Shown: positions 27,135 to 39,385, counted from the stretch's first letter. The stretch: DNA of 64,000 bases from Mesorhizobium huakuii (GCF_014189455.1 NZ_CP050296.1:1903501-1967500); one strand, 5' to 3'. Notes: generated by a model from the sequence alone, not told the origin. A program made the numbers and translations.

Positions 27135-28451
27135 TTACTTGTAACGATTGTACTTGGTGAACGTCGCCTTCCAGTCGGCGGCGGTCTTGTCGAGCGCTTC
27201 CTGGGCAGTGCCCTTTCCGCCGACCACGAACGGATAGATGTTCTGGTTCAGCTGATCGAGCACTTCGGCGTATTCAGGCGTCGCCCAGAAATCCTTGACC
27301 ATGAACATCGTGTCGTAGAACGCCTTGTTGTAAGGCGTGGCCTTCTGAAAGGCGTCCGACTTCAGCACGGCCTGGCTGCAGGTGTAGCCGCCGAGCTCCG
27401 CCCACTTCTTCTGGGTCTCGTCCTTGATGAACCACTCCAGGAACTTCATCGACTCGTCCTTGTTCTTCGAATACGAGACGACTGAAATTCCCTGACCGCC
27501 GAGTGCGGCGAAGCGCTTGCCGTCCGGGCCGGCCGGATTGGCGAAGAAGCCCGTCTGGTCGGCAAAGGGGTTGGTGGCCTTGTTCACCAGCGGCGGGAAG
27601 AAGGCGAAGAAGTTCATGCTCATCGCGGCGAGCCCGCCGGTGATCGCCTGGTTGTCCTCCACGAAGAAGGTCTTGCCCCAGCCGGGAGGCGTGAACTTGT
27701 AGAGCTCCTTGTACATCTCGAGGCCGGCGACAGCCTCCTTCGAGTTGATGATGCCGTCGACCTTGTAGGTGGCGTAGTCGCCGAGATCGCCGCCATGGCT
27801 GAAGATGGCGCTCTCGACGCCCATCGCCATCGCGTCATAGGAATTGTCGGTGTAGATGGCGACGCCGTAGCGCTTCTGGTCCGGACGGTGGAAGAACTCG
27901 GCGATGTCGCGCAGCTGCGCGTAGGTCGTCGGCACGGCGAGGTCGTAGCCGTACTTGGCCTTGAAGGCTTCCTTCTCCTTCGGGTCCTCGAACCAGTCCT
28001 TGCGGTAGGACCAGCCGATCGCGTCGCCTTCCAGCGGGATCGCCCAGTATTTGCCGGAGCCGCCGGGATATTCGGCGTAGTACTTGATGGTCGCGGGGGC
28101 CATCACGTCGCCGAGCTTGTGCTGGTTGAAGAAGTCGGTCAGGTCGACGTAGTGACCTTGCGTCGAACCGGCGCCCAGCCATTGCGAGTCACCGACCACC
28201 ATGTCGTAGGCGTCGCCATGCGCGTTGAACTCGGTGAAGGCCTTGGTCTGGAAATCGGGCCATGGCGTGGTCTGCACCGTGACCTTCACACCGGTCTCGG
28301 CCGTATAGTCGTTGACGAGTTCCTGCAGATAGTTCGCAGGATCCCATTCCGCCCAGAAAATGGTGAGTTCCTTGTCCTGCGCGTGGACGGATGTTCCGTA
28401 GGCAAGCGTCAGGCCGATACCAGCAAGCACGCTGGTCATTATCTTGCGCAT
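27135..28451 (-). CDS. Carbohydrate ABC importer substrate-binding protein
   Basis: Family 1-type periplasmic binding protein of 438 residues. The start at 28451 follows GGGAGGAAC and gives a signal peptide (MRKIMTSVLAGIGLTLAYG, cleavage after VHAQD). The mature protein begins KELTIFWAEWDPANYLQELV, a CUT1 pattern. It is the promoter-proximal gene of the six-gene importer operon. Two FadR-type inverted repeats lie about 165 and 340 bases upstream. The ligand is unknown. Confidence 0.92.
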   Translation of the reverse strand: MRKIMTSVLAGIGLTLAYGTSVHAQDKELTIFWAEWDPANYLQELVNDYTAETGVKVTVQTTPWPDFQTKAFTEFNAHGDAYDMVVGDSQWLGAGSTQGHYVDLTDFFNQHKLGDVMAPATIKYYAEYPGGSGKYWAIPLEGDAIGWSYRKDWFEDPKEKEAFKAKYGYDLAVPTTYAQLRDIAEFFHRPDQKRYGVAIYTDNSYDAMAMGVESAIFSHGGDLGDYATYKVDGIINSKEAVAGLEMYKELYKFTPPGWGKTFFVEDNQAITGGLAAMSMNFFAFFPPLVNKATNPFADQTGFFANPAGPDGKRFAALGGQGISVVSYSKNKDESMKFLEWFIKDETQKKWAELGGYTCSQAVLKSDAFQKATPYNKAFYDTMFMVKDFWATPEYAEVLDQLNQNIYPFVVGGKGTAQEALDKTAADWKATFTKYNRYK

Positions 28452-28615
28452 AATGTTCCTCCCTGGTGCGCATTCTACCCTTGTCATGCGAGCCGGCAGC
28501 GTGGTCGGCCCTGGTAGTTCCTCCGGTGATGGCATTTCTCCGGTTTCGGGCCTCCTCGCCCTGCCGGAAAATGGATCGCAGCCCTCACTTTCGATCCGCT
28601 TTGTCGCTCCTAATC

Positions 28616-28626
28616 TGGTATTACCA
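28616..28626. promoter_or_regulatory. FCD-type GntR operator candidate, proximal
   Basis: TGGTATTACCA, identical in its 11 bases to the site at 13288-13298. It lies 165 bases before the importer operon at 28451. The gene-free stretch 28452-28809 holds this site, the palindrome at 28789 and no credible ORF. Confidence 0.55.
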
Positions 28627-28788
28627 ATTCTAGATAGACGTCAAGTTCTTTCTTGAGCGATCGAGGGCGGCACGATAAGCCGTTCGGCGCAGCATCTGTC
28701 TGTTTTCTCTTGTTTTTCCTACTCCTTGATATGCAGTGGCCTTGTTTCCGGCTCCGTATCGCCATTAAGATCAGCATCCAGCTCAACT

Positions 28789-28805
28789 ATCTGGTCGAAC
28801 CAGAT
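28789..28805. promoter_or_regulatory. FCD-type GntR operator candidate, distal
   Basis: ATCTGGTCGAACCAGAT, a 17-bp inverted repeat with a 3-base centre. It lies just after the TetR stop codon and about 340 bases before the importer operon. Its arms equal those of the site at 34703. Confidence 0.6.
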
Positions 28806-28809
28806 AATG

Positions 28810-29496
28810 TCATCCTGCACTTGGCGTCATCTCTCCACCGATCGCCGAATCGGCCATCGCGGCGCGCACCAGCACCCCGGCCGCCCATTGCGCCACGGAC
28901 CTCGTCCCGCGGCTGTCCAGGCCCCATATATCCTTCAGCACGATCAGCACCTCGACGCCGAAGATCAGCGACAACGCCTGTGCCAGGCGCTTGAACTCGC
29001 GCGGCGGCAAATGCCCCTTGAGCGGCGCGATCGCTTGCTGCAGCAAGTCGACACGATGACCGCGCGTGAAGGCCGGCTCGCCGCCCAGCGTGCCAGCCTG
29101 GCGTCGCGCCCATTGATCGAGCGACAGCTTCAGCGCCGCCTTGAACGTTGCTTCAAAAGCCTCGATGCGCGGCATGGCCGTGTCGAACAGCTCCGCGACC
29201 CGGCGCTCGGCGTCCGCCGAGGTCGATTTCCAGGTCAGGATTGGTCCCAACCCCTCGTCGACGACAGCCTGCACCAGCGCCGCCTGGCTCGGGAAATAGC
29301 GATAGGCGGTGGCACGGGAAACTTGCGCCGCTTCCGCCACCTCGCTGACCGACGGCGTGACACCGGCCTGCATCAGCCGTGTCGCCGTCTCCAGCATCAG
29401 CCTTTTCGTGCGCGCCCGGGGTCCACGCTCCACGGCCTCGCCGCTTCCCCGCTCGGTGTCGCCGCTTGCAGCGGATCGTTGACGTGAGACATCCAT
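28810..29496 (-). CDS. TetR-family transcriptional regulator
   Basis: 228-residue repressor from the chosen start. The helix-turn-helix reads SVSEVAEAAQVSRATAYRYF. The C-terminal ligand domain is not recognised more closely. The ATG at 29496 is preferred to one 11 codons upstream. The gene is divergent from the Tm-1-like operon (51 bases) and lies upstream of the importer operon on its own strand, so it could control either. The gap contains ATACGCGCGTCT, a partly symmetric sequence that may be its operator. Confidence 0.85.
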   Translation of the reverse strand: MDVSRQRSAASGDTERGSGEAVERGPRARTKRLMLETATRLMQAGVTPSVSEVAEAAQVSRATAYRYFPSQAALVQAVVDEGLGPILTWKSTSADAERRVAELFDTAMPRIEAFEATFKAALKLSLDQWARRQAGTLGGEPAFTRGHRVDLLQQAIAPLKGHLPPREFKRLAQALSLIFGVEVLIVLKDIWGLDSRGTRSVAQWAAGVLVRAAMADSAIGGEMTPSAG

Positions 29497-29547
29497 GTCA
29501 ATATGATACGCGCGTCTCAAAATTTGCAATAACCTTGGAAGGCGCCA

Positions 29548-30744
29548 ATGAAGCGCATCTATGTGGTGGGCACCGCCGACACCAAGGGCGAGGAACTCGC
29601 CTTCCTGGCCGATGCGATCGCCGCCACGGGCGCCGCCGTTTCACGCGTCGATGTCGGAACACGCGAAGCAACCATCCCCGTCGACGTCACAGCGGAGGAA
29701 ATCGCCAGCCATCATCCGGACGGCGGCACAGCCGTGCTCGGCGGCAATGACCGGGGTGCTGCGGTTGCCGCCATGGGCGTCGCCTTCAGCCGCTTCGTCC
29801 AGTCGCGAAACGACATCGCCGCCGTGATCGGCATTGGCGGCGGCGGCGGCACGTCGATCATCACGTCGGGCATGCGCGCCCTGCCGCTCGGCCTGCCGAA
29901 AATCATGGTCTCGACGCTCGCGTCGGGTGACACGGCTCCCTATGTCGATGTCTCCGACATCATCATGATGCCATCGGTGACCGACATGGCCGGGCTGAAC
30001 CGGCTCTCCCGCGTGGTGCTGCACAATGCCGCCCAGGCGATAGCGGGCATGGCGGCAAGGCCGGCGCCGGCGCCCGACGGCAAGCCGTCGATCGGGCTGA
30101 CCATGTTCGGCGTCACCACGCCTTGCGTGACGGCCATCGCCGACCAGCTTCGCACCGGATATGACTGCATGGTCTTCCACGCCACCGGCACTGGCGGCCG
30201 CAGCATGGAAAAACTGGCCGACAGCGGCCTGCTGTCCGGTGTCATCGACATCACCACGACCGAGGTCTGCGACCTCTTGTTCGGCGGTGTGCTGCCGGCG
30301 ACACAGGATCGGTTCGGCGCGATCGCTCGCAGCAAAGTGCCCTATGTCGGTTCGGTTGGTGCGCTGGACATGGTCAATTTCTGGGCGCCGTCGACCATTC
30401 CGGAACTGTATCGGGGAAGACTGTTCTACGAGCACAATCCGAACGTCACGCTGATGCGCACGACGGCGCAGGAATGCCGCGCGATCGGCGAATGGATCGG
30501 CACCAAGCTCGCCCTCTGCGACGGGCCGGTGCATTTTCTCATCCCGGAAAAGGGCGTCTCGGCACTCGACATTGAAGGTGGCGCCTTCTTCGATCCGGAA
30601 GCCGACGACGTCCTGTTCGAAGCCATCGAACGCACCATCAGGCCGAATGGCAGGCGCCGCGTCACGCGCTGGCCGCTGCACATCAACGATCCCGAATTCG
30701 CCAGGGCGGCAACCGCCGCCTTCCTCGACATAGCCAGACACTGA
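29548..30744 (+). CDS. Tm-1-like ATP-binding protein (UPF0261)
   Basis: 398-residue member of UPF0261, related to the N-terminal inhibitor domain of tomato Tm-1. Opening [20 protein letters not shown] and the glycine-rich [19 protein letters not shown] are family signatures; ATP binding is known for the plant protein. The bacterial role is not established. The next gene encodes a TIM barrel matching the C-terminal part of Tm-1, so the two products likely act together. Confidence 0.88.
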   Translation: MKRIYVVGTADTKGEELAFLADAIAATGAAVSRVDVGTREATIPVDVTAEEIASHHPDGGTAVLGGNDRGAAVAAMGVAFSRFVQSRNDIAAVIGIGGGGGTSIITSGMRALPLGLPKIMVSTLASGDTAPYVDVSDIIMMPSVTDMAGLNRLSRVVLHNAAQAIAGMAARPAPAPDGKPSIGLTMFGVTTPCVTAIADQLRTGYDCMVFHATGTGGRSMEKLADSGLLSGVIDITTTEVCDLLFGGVLPATQDRFGAIARSKVPYVGSVGALDMVNFWAPSTIPELYRGRLFYEHNPNVTLMRTTAQECRAIGEWIGTKLALCDGPVHFLIPEKGVSALDIEGGAFFDPEADDVLFEAIERTIRPNGRRRVTRWPLHINDPEFARAATAAFLDIARH

Positions 30745-30755
30745 GGTCCAAAAAC

Positions 30756-31619
30756 ATGCCCGCTATACCGCGCAAGGACATACTGAAGAAATTCCGGGGA
30801 ATGATTGACAAGGGCGTGCCGATCGTCGGCGGCGGCGCCGGCACCGGCCTGTCGGCCAAAGCCGAGGAGGCCGGCGGCATCGACCTGATCATCATCTACA
30901 ATTCCGGCCGCTACCGCATGGCCGGGCGCGGCTCGGCCGCAGGCCTGCTCGCCTATGGCAATGCCAACGAGATCGTCAAGGAAATGGCCTATGAGGTGCT
31001 GCCGGTGGTCAGACACACGCCAGTGCTGGCCGGCGTCAACGGCACCGACCCGTTCGTCATCATGCCGCTGCTTCTGGCCGAGCTGAAGACGATGGGCTTT
31101 TCCGGCGTGCAGAATTTTCCGACCATCGGCCTGTTCGACGGCAGCATGCGGCAGAGTTTCGAGGAGACCGGCATGGGCTTCGGGCTCGAGGTCGACATGA
31201 TCGCCGAGGCGCATAAGCTCGACCTCTTTACCACGCCCTATGTCTTCAACCCGGACGAGGCGCGCGCTATGACAAAAGCCGGCGCCGACATCGTCGTCGC
31301 CCATATGGGCGTGACCACAGGCGGCTCGATCGGCGCCACCTCGGCCAAGTCGCTCGACGACTGCGTTGTCGCGATCGACGCCATCGCTGATGCCGCGCGC
31401 TCGGTGCGCAACGACGTTATCCTGCTTTGCCATGGGGGGCCGATCTCGATGCCGGATGATGCCCGCTACATTCTCTCACATGCCAAAGGCCTGCACGGCT
31501 TCTATGGCGCAAGCTCGATGGAGCGGCTGCCGGCGGAGGCGGCGATCGCGAGACAGACGGCCGATTTCAAGGCGGTGACGCTCGGTGATGAGAAAACCGC
31601 GAAGAAAAAGAAGGGATGA
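30756..31619 (+). CDS. TIM-barrel phosphoenolpyruvate hydrolase-like protein (Tm-1 C-terminal domain)
   Basis: 287-residue TIM-barrel protein of the PEP hydrolase-like family in the PEP mutase/isocitrate lyase superfamily. Family marks are [33 protein letters not shown] and [15 protein letters not shown]. It starts 11 bases after the UPF0261 gene. Despite the family name, no reaction has been shown convincingly for bacterial members. The C-terminal KKKKG tail is basic. Confidence 0.85.
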   Translation: MPAIPRKDILKKFRGMIDKGVPIVGGGAGTGLSAKAEEAGGIDLIIIYNSGRYRMAGRGSAAGLLAYGNANEIVKEMAYEVLPVVRHTPVLAGVNGTDPFVIMPLLLAELKTMGFSGVQNFPTIGLFDGSMRQSFEETGMGFGLEVDMIAEAHKLDLFTTPYVFNPDEARAMTKAGADIVVAHMGVTTGGSIGATSAKSLDDCVVAIDAIADAARSVRNDVILLCHGGPISMPDDARYILSHAKGLHGFYGASSMERLPAEAAIARQTADFKAVTLGDEKTAKKKKG

Positions 31620-31623
31620 GACC

Positions 31624-33206
<1,583 letters not shown>

Positions 33207-33223
33207 CTGCCAAGACAGTCGCT

Positions 33224-33345
33224 CTCCCCGTGGGGGGAGAAGAGGAGAGCGCCAGCGCTGGCACCTCCTCTCCCCTCGGGGAGAGGTCGGATTGCCCCGA
33301 ATTGCCCTTGCAATTCGGCTGGCAATCCGGGTGAGGGGGAGCGCC
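33224..33345. repeat. REP palindrome cluster right of the IS110 element
   Basis: Contains CTCTCCCC-GTGGGG-type stems, a GCGCCAGCGCTGGC palindrome and a nested hairpin in which CGGATTGCC pairs with GGCAATCCG around CCGAATTG/CAATTCGG. It lies between the transposase and the convergent M24 peptidase gene and may also terminate transcription in both directions. Confidence 0.7.
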
Positions 33346-33352
33346 GTTCGCG

Positions 33353-34543
33353 CTAAGCCACCCCACCCCTGCTCCATCCCCGCCCCCGGTCCCCGAACAT
33401 CACGTAACCAGCATCCGTCACCGCCAGCGTATCCTCCAGCTTGATGAAGCCTCGTGTCGGGTGAAGCATCGTCGTCTCCACCGACAGCACCATGTTCTTC
33501 TCCAGCGGCTTGGCCGCGTAGGTGCCTTCATAGGTGACCGGATGGTTGGTCATCAGGAATGGCGCCTCATGCGTGATCAGCCCCATGCCGTGGGCGAAGA
33601 AATCGGTATAGGGCGCCACCTTTGATTTCTTCAGGACGCCCTCGGCGTGCGAAATCATATCGCCGCCCAGAGTGCCCGCCTTGACCTTCGAGAACGCCGC
33701 CTGCTGCACCGTCTCGACCTCGGCCAGCAAATCCTCGAGTTCGGCATCCGGTTCGCCCAGAATGCCCATCCGGCAGAGGTCGCCAATATAGCCAAGATAA
33801 TTGCCGCCGGAATCGATCGACAGCACCTCGCCCTTCTTCCACGCTTGTGGCGAGGCGGCGCGGTTGTGGCTGGAGCCCAGCGTCAGCAGGCAGTATTCGA
33901 AATGCGCGCCGCGATTGGTCTCCTCGCGCCGCAGATGCTCAATGATATCGGCCTTGGTCGTGCCTTCCCGAGCCCAGGCGATGGTCGCCAGCATGGAATC
34001 GGTGATCAGCTCGGAGGCGGTGCGCAGCTTCTCCAGTTCCGCATCGGTCTTGATGGCGCGCATACGCTCCAGCATGTCGGTCGCATCGATCAGCTTGGCA
34101 TCCGGCAACGCCTTGCGGATCAGCGTGTAGGCATCAGACGGCAGGAAGCCGGGCTCGATGCCGATGCGGGCACCCGCCTTGCCGATCTTTTGCAGATGTT
34201 CGACGGCGAGGTTGGCGGCATCGAGCGTGCCCCAGCAGGCGGCATGCAGCGTCGGCGTCCAGAACGGGTTGTTCTGATGCTCGCCGCCTTCCATGCGATT
34301 GCCGATATAGGCCGCATGATCCGGTCCGCCTTTTTCGTACACGACGATCGGCAGGTAGCGGCTGTGGCCGATCGCATCCATGGCGGCGAAGAAGATGAAT
34401 TTATAGCCGCCCAGCAGATACTGCGTGTTGTGCTTGGAGGTCGCGAGCAGCACATCGATGCCGGCCTCCTCCATCAGCCGGTCGACTCTCGCCTGCTCGA
34501 ACGGGATATTGCTGACGGCACTCTTGCCCGGCGCAATGTTCAT
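33353..34543 (-). CDS. M24-family metallopeptidase (Xaa-Pro peptidase/creatinase type)
   Basis: Pita-bread fold hydrolase of 396 residues. All five metal ligands can be seen: two Asp in SIDSGGNYLGYIGDLCRMG, His in FFAHGMGLITHEAP, Glu in MVLSVETTM and Glu in FIKLEDTLAV. Members cleave Xaa-Pro bonds or, in the creatinase branch, C-N bonds of small guanidines. It is divergent from a peptide-type ABC importer, so a peptide or peptide-like substrate is likely. Confidence 0.87.
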   Translation of the reverse strand: MNIAPGKSAVSNIPFEQARVDRLMEEAGIDVLLATSKHNTQYLLGGYKFIFFAAMDAIGHSRYLPIVVYEKGGPDHAAYIGNRMEGGEHQNNPFWTPTLHAACWGTLDAANLAVEHLQKIGKAGARIGIEPGFLPSDAYTLIRKALPDAKLIDATDMLERMRAIKTDAELEKLRTASELITDSMLATIAWAREGTTKADIIEHLRREETNRGAHFEYCLLTLGSSHNRAASPQAWKKGEVLSIDSGGNYLGYIGDLCRMGILGEPDAELEDLLAEVETVQQAAFSKVKAGTLGGDMISHAEGVLKKSKVAPYTDFFAHGMGLITHEAPFLMTNHPVTYEGTYAAKPLEKNMVLSVETTMLHPTRGFIKLEDTLAVTDAGYVMFGDRGRGWSRGGVA

Positions 34544-34702
34544 CTCTCTCTCCCTGAATTGCCTGGGATCGACCTTGTTCCGCTCCCAATCCCTCGGCTG
34601 TGGATCAAATCTGCACCATTTTGCCCGTTCTGGTCTAGCCAGAAATGTGCCAACGACACGGCCCGACTGTCACCAAGTCGTCATCCGTCGCCTATCCGCG
34701 AA

Positions 34703-34719
34703 ATCTGGTCCTACCAGAT
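34703..34719. promoter_or_regulatory. FCD-type GntR operator candidate, peptide importer
   Basis: ATCTGGTCCTACCAGAT, a 17-bp inverted repeat with a 3-base centre and the same arms as the site at 28789. It lies in the 363-base gap between the divergent M24 and binding-protein genes. A looser TGGTTGAATTGAACCA follows at 34720-34735. Confidence 0.6.
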
Positions 34720-34906
34720 TGGTTGAATTGAACCATTCTCTTGAACTGGTCCAGCGGACGAAAATTTCAAAGCCAAGCAAGGATGCGCCAATTCCGTCTC
34801 TGGCGAAACCCTCGGCAAGGCTCATAATCGCTCTCGCAAGGATGCCGGTGCCGGCATCCGAGGGGTTGTCGCGCCGATCGGGTCGCGGAGAGGACGGAGT
34901 TCGATC

Positions 34907-36518
34907 ATGTCAGGTTTCACGATTTCCAGACGCAAAATGCTTGCCGGCTCGGCGATGCTGCTGGCCTCCACCGCCATGCCGATATCAGGCTGGGCGCAGA
35001 CGCCGAAGAAGGGCGGCCGCCTGGTGCTCGCTGCGGATTCCCGAGCCACGCAACCTCAACCCGGCGATCGTCGCCTCCAACGGCGTCTTCTTCATCTCCA
35101 GCAAGATCGTCGAGACGCTGGCCGAAGCCTCCTTCGACGGCAAGGACGGGCTTGCGCCACGCCTGGCGCTGAGCTGGGAAGGTGCCGCCGACGGGCTCTC
35201 GGTGACATTCAAGCTGCGCGACGGCGTCAAATGGCATGACGGCAAGCCGTTCACCTCGGCCGACGTCGCCTTCTCGGCGCTGCAGATCTGGAAGCCGCTG
35301 CAAAATCTCGGCCGCACCGTGTTCAAGGATCTGGCCAGCGTCGAGACGCCTGACGATCTCACCGCCGTGTTCAAATTCGCCAAGCCGACGCCATTCCAGC
35401 TGATCCGCAATGCGCTGCCAGCGCTGTCGAGCGTGGTGCCGAAACACGTCTACGAAGTCGGCAAGATCGAGGACAATCCCGCCAACAACGCCCCCATCGG
35501 CACCGGTCCATTCAAATTCGGCGAGTACAAGGCCGGCCAGTATTACAAGCTGACGAAGAACACCGATTACTGGGGCAAGGACGAGCCCTATCTCGACGAG
35601 ATCATCTATCAGGTGCTGCCCGACCGCACGTCGGCTGCGAGCGCGCTGGAAGCGGAAGAAATCCAGCTCGCCGCCTTCTCCGCCGTGCCGCTGGCCGACC
35701 TCGACCGCATCTCCAAGGTGCCGGGCCTGAAGGTGATCACCAAGGGCTATGAGGGGCTGACTTACCAGCTCGTCGTCGAGATCAACCATCGCCGCAAGGA
35801 ACTGGCCGATGTGAAAGTGCGGCAGGCGATCGCGCATGCCATCGACAAGGACTTCGTCGTCAAGACGGTGTTCCTCGGCTATGCCGCGACGGCAACTGGC
35901 CCGGTGCCGAAGAACGATCCGCAATTCTACACCGCCGACGTGCCGACCTATGCCTTCGATGTCGCCAAGGCCAACGCACTGCTCGACGAGGCCGGCTACA
36001 AGAAGGGCGCTGACGGCAACCGCTTCACGCTGAAACTTTTGCCGGCGCCCTATTTCAACGAGACCAAGCAGTTCGGCGACTATCTGCGCCAGGCGCTCGC
36101 GGCCATCGGCATCGACGCGCAGTTGGTCAACAACGACTCCGCCGCGCACATCAAGGCCGTCTATACCGACCACGCCTTCGACCTCGCGGTCGGCCCGCCG
36201 GTGTTCCGCGGCGACCCGGCGATCTCGACCACCATCCTGGTGCAGAGCGGCATTCCGGACGGCGTGCCGTTCTCCAACCAGGGCGGCTACAAGAACGACG
36301 CGCTCGACGCGCTGATCGCCAAGGCCTCGGAGACGCTCGATACATCGGCCCGTACCGACCTCTACAAGGAGTTCCAGAAAGAGGTGGCCACCGACCTGCC
36401 GCTGATCAACGTCGCCGAATGGAGTTTCATCAGCGTCGCGCGTGATACGGTGGGCAATATTGCCAACAACCCGCGCTGGGCGGTTTCGAACTGGGCGGAC
36501 ACATATCTGGAATCGTGA
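34907..36518 (+). pseudogene. Peptide-type ABC importer substrate-binding protein, frameshifted
   Basis: DppA/OppA-type (SBP family 5) protein. The first frame starts MSGFTISRRKMLAGSAMLLA, a twin-arginine-like signal, and reaches GGRLVLAADS; the rest, from EPRNLNPAIVASNGVFF, continues in another frame to 36518. One extra C in the CCC run at 35040-35042 explains the shift. Restored length is about 536 residues. Family features such as LRDGVKWHDGKPFTSADVAF are intact, so this may be an assembly error. A very strong inverted repeat follows before the permease genes. Confidence 0.88.
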
Positions 36519-36580
36519 CACATTTGCGCGGATGAAAATTCGCGAGAAAATGGGAATTTGGTCGAAGGCCGAGTTCCTTC

Positions 36581-36735
36581 ACACCCCCTCTGTCCTGCCG
36601 GACATCTCCCCCGCAAGGGGGGAGATCAGCAGCTTGTCTGTCTCGCCGATCCTGCAACGTCGGAGGTTGGCGAAACCATTGGCAACAGCCAATCTCCCCC
36701 TTGCGGGGGAGATGTCCGGCAGGACAGAGGGGGGT
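36581..36735. repeat. Long inverted repeat (about 44-bp arms) between binding protein and permease
   Basis: CCCCCTCTGTCCTGCCGGAC-type arm at 36584-36626 and its near-complement at 36691-36735 are separated by about 65 bases. Each arm has its own small hairpin (CTCCCCC-GCAA-GGGGGGAG and CTCCCCC-TTGC-GGGGGAG). No gene is present in 36519-36777. The repeat looks like a rhizobial REP pair and would fold into one long stem in the operon mRNA. Confidence 0.8.
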
Positions 36736-36777
36736 GCCTAGGCGCAATCCTGACCAGCGTATCGCCCCGACGCCCCC

Positions 36778-37764
36778 ATGACCCGCGCCCTCACCCTCAT
36801 CCGCCGCCGTCTCGTCGGCAGCGTCTTCGTGCTGCTGATCGTCGTCATCGGCACCTTCCTTTTGCTCGAAGCAGCCCCAGGCGATGCCGTCGATGCCTAT
36901 ATCGTCTCGACCGGTGGCGACGCCGGCATGATCGAATTGCTGCGCCATCGCTGGGGTCTCGACCAGTCGGAGCTGACGCGGCTCGCCAACTATCTCTGGG
37001 CGCTGCTGCATCTCGACCTCGGCCAATCGGTGACCTTCTCCAGGCCGATCCGCGACGTCATCCTCGAACGGTTGCCCAACACGCTGCTGCTGATGGTCAG
37101 CGCCACCACGCTGTCCTTCGGGCTGGGTTCCGCCCTCGGCATCTATGCCGGCGCCAGACCAAGGAGCTTTCGCGATCGCTTCCTGTCGATCGGCTCACTG
37201 GCGCTCTATGCCGTGCCGGGTTTCTGGCTCGGCCTGGTGCTGATCGTCGTCTTTGCCGTCGACCTGCGCTGGCTGCCCATCGGCGGCATCGAGACGCTGG
37301 CCTCGGACAAGACCGGCCTCGACCACGCCGCCGACATCGCCATCCATCTCATCCTGCCGGTGGCCGCGCTCGGCTTCATCTACCTCGCGCTCTATCTGCG
37401 CATGATGCGCGCCGGCATGGCCGAGGTCTGGCGCCAGGATTTTGTCCTCGCCGCCCGCGCCAGAGGGCTTTCCCGCAGCCGCATCGTGCTCGCCCATGTC
37501 GCCCGCAACGCGCTGCTGCCGCTGGTCACCATGCTCGGCCTGCAATCGGCGCAGATGCTCGGCGGCAGTGTCGTCATCGAGAGCGTCTTTTCCGTACCCG
37601 GCCTCGGCCGGCTGGCGCAGGAAGCCGTGGCTTCGCGCGACACGCCGCTGCTGCTCGGCATCATCCTCACCAGCGCCGTGCTGGTCGTCGTCATCAACCT
37701 GCTCGTCGACATCGCCTATGCCTTCCTCGACCCGCGCGTCGGCGCCGGCGAGGCCGGCGCATGA
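36778..37764 (+). CDS. Peptide-type ABC importer permease, DppB type
   Basis: 328-residue permease with six helices. DppB marks are the N-terminal RRRLVGSVFVLLIVVIGTFL, the QSVTFSRPIRDVILERLPNT region and the coupling loop DFVLAARARGLSRSRIVLAH. It overlaps the DppC-type gene by four bases (ATGA). Confidence 0.92.
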   Translation: MTRALTLIRRRLVGSVFVLLIVVIGTFLLLEAAPGDAVDAYIVSTGGDAGMIELLRHRWGLDQSELTRLANYLWALLHLDLGQSVTFSRPIRDVILERLPNTLLLMVSATTLSFGLGSALGIYAGARPRSFRDRFLSIGSLALYAVPGFWLGLVLIVVFAVDLRWLPIGGIETLASDKTGLDHAADIAIHLILPVAALGFIYLALYLRMMRAGMAEVWRQDFVLAARARGLSRSRIVLAHVARNALLPLVTMLGLQSAQMLGGSVVIESVFSVPGLGRLAQEAVASRDTPLLLGIILTSAVLVVVINLLVDIAYAFLDPRVGAGEAGA

Positions 37765-38591
37765 GACCGCTCCGCCGTTTTCTGCGCACGCCCGAGGCGA
37801 TCGCCGGCGTCGTCCTCCTGACCGCGCTGATTGCCATGGCGCTCATCGCACCGCTGCTGTTTCCCGGCGACCCACAAGCCATCGCCGGCCCGGCGCTGCT
37901 GCCGCCGTTCCAGGACTGGTCGCTGCCGCTCGGGACGGACCGGCTCGGCCGCGACGTGCTGGCCGAACTGTTCCACGGCGCCCGCACGTCGCTTGCCGTC
38001 GGGCTGGCGGCAGCGGCGGCTGCACTTGCCATCGGCTCTGTGGTCGGCACGCTGGCCGGCTTCGCCGGCGGGCTCGTCGACGAGGTGCTGATGCGCAACA
38101 CCGATGCCTTCCAGACCGTGCCGAGCTTCCTGCTGGCGCTGGCCTTCGTCAGCGTCATCGGGCCGTCGCTCGGCATCGTCGTAATCGCCATAGCACTCGG
38201 CACCTGGACCGGGCCCGCCCGTATCGCCCGCGCCGAAGTCCTCTCCATCCGCGAACGCGACTATGTCGCCAGCGCCCGCGCCATCGGCATGCATCCGCTC
38301 GAAATCGCCTTTCGCGAAGTGCTGCCCAACGCCTTGCCCCCGGTGCTGGCGATGTCCTCGGTGATCGTCGCCGCCGCCATCCTCACCGAAGCGGCCCTGT
38401 CCTTCCTTGGCCTCGGCGACCCCAACCGCGTCACCTGGGGCGGCATGATCGCCGAAGGCCGCGCGGTATTGCGCACCGCGCCCTTCCTGTCGATCGTCCC
38501 GGGCATCGCGCTGGTGCTGACCGTGCTCGGCGTCTATCTAGCCGGCGAAGGCATCGTCGAGACGACGGCGGTCAGGAGAGGCCTGTCGTGA
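37761..38591 (+). CDS. Peptide-type ABC importer permease, DppC type
   Basis: 276-residue permease. It shows the DppC opening LPLGTDRLGRDVLAELFHGA, the coupling loop DYVASARAIGMHPLEIAF and the end pattern LTEAALSFLGLGDPNRVTWG. Start at 37761 overlaps the previous stop and its own stop overlaps the GTG of the next gene. Confidence 0.92.
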   Translation: MRPLRRFLRTPEAIAGVVLLTALIAMALIAPLLFPGDPQAIAGPALLPPFQDWSLPLGTDRLGRDVLAELFHGARTSLAVGLAAAAAALAIGSVVGTLAGFAGGLVDEVLMRNTDAFQTVPSFLLALAFVSVIGPSLGIVVIAIALGTWTGPARIARAEVLSIRERDYVASARAIGMHPLEIAFREVLPNALPPVLAMSSVIVAAAILTEAALSFLGLGDPNRVTWGGMIAEGRAVLRTAPFLSIVPGIALVLTVLGVYLAGEGIVETTAVRRGLS

Positions 38592-39385
38592 CGGTGCTCG
38601 CTTCAATCCGCGACCTCACAGTGACCTATCGCCGCGACGGCAGCGCGGTGGCGGCGCTGAAGGACCTCAGCTTCGATATTCTGGCTGGCGAGCGGCTGGC
38701 CATCATCGGCGAAAGCGGCTCCGGCAAGAGCACGCTGGCGCTGGCGATTGCGGGGTTACTGCCGGCATCTTCGGCGGTTGGCGGAAAAATTGAATGGCCC
38801 GGCCTTGGCCGAGCACCCCTCCCTGGCCGCGACATCGGCTTCGTCTTCCAGGACCCATCCGCCAGCCTCGATCCCGTCATGACCATCGGCAAACAGATTG
38901 CCGAAGTCGCCCGCACCCATCTCGGCCTCTCATGGCCGCAGGCATACGCGAAGGCCAAAACCCTGCTCGAACGCGTCCGCCTGCCCGACCCGGACTCGGC
39001 CCTGCATGCCTTCCCGCATCAGCTCTCCGGCGGCCAGAAGCAGCGTGTGGCGATTGCCGCGGCGATCGCGGCCGGGCCGAAACTGCTGATCGCCGACGAG
39101 GCGACCAGCGCGCTCGACACCATCGTGCAGGCAGAGATCGTCGCCTTGATCCGGCAGCTGGTGGCCGAGGACGGCATGACGCTGCTGTTCATCAGCCACG
39201 ATATCGCACTCGCCGCCGAACTCGCCGAACGTATCGCCGTGTTCCGCCATGGCCAACTAGTCGAGCTTGGCGCGACGGCACAGATTGTCAGCGCCCCAAC
39301 GCAAGCCTACACCCGCACCCTGCTGGACGCCCATATTGGCCTCGACGCCGCACCCTTGCTGAACCGGGCCGGGCTGCACGCATGA
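38588..39385 (+). CDS. Peptide-type ABC importer ATP-binding protein, DppD type
   Basis: 265-residue ATPase starting with GTG at 38588. Walker A GESGSGKSTLALA, signature LSGGQKQRVAIAAAI and Walker B LLIADEATSALD are present. It lacks the long C-terminal FeS-type extension of many DppD proteins, as rhizobial members often do. The stop overlaps the next gene in an ATGA. Confidence 0.9.
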   Translation: MTVLASIRDLTVTYRRDGSAVAALKDLSFDILAGERLAIIGESGSGKSTLALAIAGLLPASSAVGGKIEWPGLGRAPLPGRDIGFVFQDPSASLDPVMTIGKQIAEVARTHLGLSWPQAYAKAKTLLERVRLPDPDSALHAFPHQLSGGQKQRVAIAAAIAAGPKLLIADEATSALDTIVQAEIVALIRQLVAEDGMTLLFISHDIALAAELAERIAVFRHGQLVELGATAQIVSAPTQAYTRTLLDAHIGLDAAPLLNRAGLHA